Shown: positions 61,201 through 64,000 of the stretch, one piece after another | Position numbering within the stretch: position 1 is the first letter of the stretch | Layout: each line of letters starts with the position of its first letter | NCBI GenBank assembly: GCA_028023455.1 | Contig: JAQFVV010000510.1 | Location: 62,001-126,000, forward strand | Origin: Epiperipatus broadwayi | Lineage: Eukaryota > Onychophora > Udeonychophora > Euonychophora > Peripatidae | Direction: 5' to 3' | Length of the DNA: 64,000 nucleotides | Made by a program: the position numbers and the translations under genes | The notes under the pieces: model-generated | What the model saw: the letters and a program-made list of their open reading frames with translations, nothing else | Database searches by the model: none | What the model was told of the DNA's origin: nothing

Positions 61201-61328
61201 ATTAATTGCCCTGTGTCTGCTATTCGATATATATTATCTATTCAGTTCTATTGATCTGTAGTGATGAATTCTCAATTTAATGAGGATAAGATGGAATCTG
61301 GGTTAATCCATTAGTTGGGGGTAAGGTG

Positions 61329-61362
<34 letters not shown>

Positions 61363-61364
61363 AT
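61329..61364. repeat. (TA)n(TG)n microsatellite
   Basis: About six TA units followed by eleven GT units. Confidence 0.97.
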
Positions 61365-61895
61365 AAACTATTGATAAATCTCATATGCAGGTATTAATAT
61401 TTTGCAAGTGTCTATAATCATCAGCTAAATCAGATTTTTTTTTATTATATTAATGTTTTGTACTTGTTATTTCAGTGTATTACATAGACTAATTTAATTT
61501 TATTTTACTTTTGCTACTCTATTTTGTTAATCTAACTTTGTAGGAAACTTTTAAAAAAATAAGTGCAGTTTTTTCTAAGACAGAAACACATTCATCTTTG
61601 TGGATTTGTCCCTTTCTATACATGATGTATTACTCAGAAGTTAAAGGAGATTGATTAATACAACTTTTAAACATGACTTGCCAAATATTAGATGACAGTA
61701 AGTGATTAAATGATAGCCTACAAACTATCGTGGCTATTAACAAATGGATTTTATTTTTGACAAAATAGATGTAGTATGCCGTTAAGTGTCAAACTTAATA
61801 TTGCAACTTTTAAAACTATACCTTGAGGCAAATTTTAAACGAATTTGATTTGTTGTATTTTTTTTAGAGAAAATTTTTTTTTAATACAGAATATG

Positions 61896-62545
61896 TTTGT
61901 ATAAGGGATTTGAACACAGACTTCCAAACTCCCTTCATCTCTCCATTCTATCTCATTCAACTGAAACACATGACCACATACATGTGAAAAGGATAAATGA
62001 TCACCAATATACCTATTTTGTGCTGAGCCAGCACTCACCAATTGGTCCAGATCTCCCCCCCACACATACATAATCAGTGCTTGGTTTATTTTAAGATAAC
62101 AAATCTTCAAACTTTAACGGACAGACTTCAATCTACTTCACTCTTCAGCCATCCATACCATTGAAAATCTGATGATTGAACTTCCAAATCCATTGTTGAT
62201 GCCAATATTATTGGCATCCCAGGTTGACCTTAAGTCATTCTGACCTCTCATGTATAGGACCTTGTCTATTTAATACATAGAGGAGGAATGGACAGGATTA
62301 GGCAGAATTATGAGATAGGGTAGATAGCTGAAGGGAGTTTGAAAGTCTGTTCAAATTCCTTATATTTACATCTAAACAACAAGTAAATAAATTATACTTG
62401 TATTCCAATATTACACATTCAGCCTGTATTCTGCTCATCCTCTTCTGTGTATTTAAATCAACAAGATCCTATACATGGGAAGTCAGAATGACTTGGTCAA
62501 TATGGGCATGTCAATAATATTGGCATCAACAAGGGATTTGGTCTT
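61896..62545. mobile_element. Interlocked double inverted repeat containing family A
   Basis: Arm 1 (61900-61942, AAGGGATTTGAACACAGACT then TCCAAACTCCCTTCATC) is inverted at about 62325-62365. Arm 2 (62189-62291, CCAAATCCATTGTTGATGCC, AATATTATTGGCAT, GTCATTCTGAC) is inverted at 62438-62545. The order is therefore 1, 2, 1', 2'. Family A text (TTTTGTGCTGAGCCAGCACT, CACCAATTGGTCCAGATC) lies at 61990-62095. Two successive inverted insertions or a rearranged inverted dimer would explain the pattern. Non-coding. Confidence 0.8.
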
Positions 62546-62579
62546 TCCATTGTAACAGTCAGAAATGGGTGATTCGTTA

Positions 62580-64000
62580 ACATAGTGCAGAATTCGACCA
62601 CCACACAGAACTGCAGCACCATCTAGATAGCAAAGCTAGCCATAGTACTGAGTTCGAACATAGTTTATCGGTTCCACAATACAATCTATGAAACAATGCA
62701 TCTGATGCAACATTAGTAAATATTTCTTTAGGCATGGTGATCGGGTATGCAAGGGATTCATGATTTTATTTCAAGTTAACCAATAGAACATTAATCTTAC
62801 ACATTTATATTTAAATAATCGAGGAAACATATTGAATGGGTATCGAATAAATAAATAAAGAAGTAACGGCAGATGTATAGTTTGAAATTATTTATTAAAA
62901 CATATCATTTAACGGTAAAACTAATAATATTTGGCAATATTTAAATCTCAGTAGCGGAATTTTCCGATACTATTATATTTACACAGATGAACACATTTAT
63001 TTGATGACGTAATCTAGCTACCTAAAATTCTTGAGCAAGTATTTCTAATGCATGCCTTTAGGGATTTATACCTTTGCAATGCAAGAGTCTAAAGTAAGAT
63101 TTATTTAATTAAAGATATTACGAACTAGGGGCAAACATTTATTTGAGAGTGAATTATGAAGCTAATGCAGGGACGGAGTTATATATAGAATAATAAAGTT
63201 AATAAAAGAAAACACATGGAACGCTAGAAAGGCGATATGGAATGGCAGTATATTGAAACTGCAAGAGCCGTGAATGAGTTTATAAGAATGATGGGCTGGC
63301 ATTTGCTATCGGCCCAAAGAAGTAAGGTGTCACATAAGCATAACCAGGGACAAGCGGTTTGTGCCAAAATTGCCTGCTGGCTGCATGACGGTCATCAAGC
63401 CCTACGGGAGCATTTATGTCCACTTGTGTAGGACAACTGGGGTTAATTTCAACCCTATAGAATCTGAATATTTACGGCTTGTAATGGGTCATCGCGTCTT
63501 TAAAACATAACACATGTATAATGTACAGACAATCCTGTTAAGACTTAAATATATTTATAACTCGGCCCTACATTACCAACATTTAATAAGGAACGTTTGC
63601 GACTCTCAAAGAAATGCAAATTTTATAGAATTATTAATTACAAGTTTAATAAGATATAAAAACAATATATAGACTGGGCGATTATTACAACTGATACATC
63701 AACCATTTGCTAAGCAGTAGACCCCTGCATTATAATAACGGAAGCATTGAATGCGTGTCGTTTGTATGAAAATATTAAATCATTTATGAAAGTAAATATT
63801 AATGAAAAATTTGACACACATCCACATTTCAAACGATCACAGATTTATATTTAGACAATTATGAGCATGCAATAATTAAATAATAAATATAGATTTTAGA
63901 AATACGCACCAAAGAAAGATAGAGTTAGGCAGGCTAGATTATTAAAGAAGTTTACATATTAATTATTAAATTTTTAGCAATTCAAATGATAGTTCTACAA
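62580..64000. other. Mixed-composition DNA, unidentified
   Basis: The sequence is less AT-biased and more unique than most of the window. A 64-codon plus-strand frame at 63237-63431 has a balanced residue mix (for example GQAVCAKIACWLHDGHQALR), but I recognise no domain. Its start context is ordinary and no splice-linked partner was found. It may be an exon or a retroelement remnant, but neither can be supported. Confidence 0.3.

Noticed and set aside
1-64000. CRISPR arrays, bacterial operons, riboswitches
   Set aside because: No evenly spaced short repeats or prokaryotic gene organisation; the sequence is animal nuclear DNA.

Overview
This is nuclear DNA from an AT-rich animal genome, by eye roughly a quarter G+C. 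It looks like a gene desert: I found no cellular protein gene, rRNA or intact tRNA. The long homopolymers, microsatellites, and decayed Penelope-like, LINE, Merlin, pogo and hAT elements point to a metazoan. The species cannot be fixed from the sequence. A repeat-rich invertebrate such as a mollusc or cnidarian is plausible, but that is a guess.

Nearly everything recognisable is a dead mobile element, and inverted duplication is the dominant theme. From left to right: a tandem copy of a dispersed repeat (0.6-1.2 kb); a foldback element with a hammerhead ribozyme motif on the minus strand (2.7-3.1 kb); foldbacks at 3.4, 4.4 and 6.9 kb; a LINE 3' end (5.8-6.2 kb); a second hammerhead motif on the plus strand (9.05 kb); a poly-T/poly-G minisatellite zone and a Merlin (ISXO2-like) transposase relic broken by a duplicated 443-bp block (10.1-12.4 kb); a tRNA-like SINE head (16.9 kb); a hAT-type MITE (18.3 kb); and a largely blank stretch to 26 kb.

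Further right: a nested repeat array (26.9-27.7 kb); a palindromic repeat (27.9 kb); a complete but dead pogo-type element (28.3-29.6 kb); LINE reverse-transcriptase relics (31-32 kb and 34.2 kb); an inverted-repeat cluster (32-35.5 kb); a 190-bp near-perfect palindrome (37.9 kb) whose shorter relative at 30.2 kb sits between 14-bp direct repeats; a Penelope-like element folded onto its own inverted 3' end (38.7-39.7 kb); duplicated repeats (42 kb); a 520-bp foldback (47.5 kb); a second copy of the ribozyme-bearing foldback with decayed ribozymes (48.9 kb); a very short tRNA-derived SINE with target duplications (51.8 kb); a hAT MITE (52.2 kb); a possible solo LTR (53.5 kb); a LINE 3' end (58.1 kb); a better-preserved Penelope-like GIY-YIG relic (59.3-60.1 kb); and an interlocked double inverted repeat (61.9-62.5 kb).

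No genes work together here. The main biological interest is the pair of hammerhead motifs. They occur in two unrelated repeats yet share the type I layout, a minimal stem III and the same stem I internal-loop geometry. They lie in a window that also holds Penelope-like elements, the retroelement class known to carry such ribozymes.
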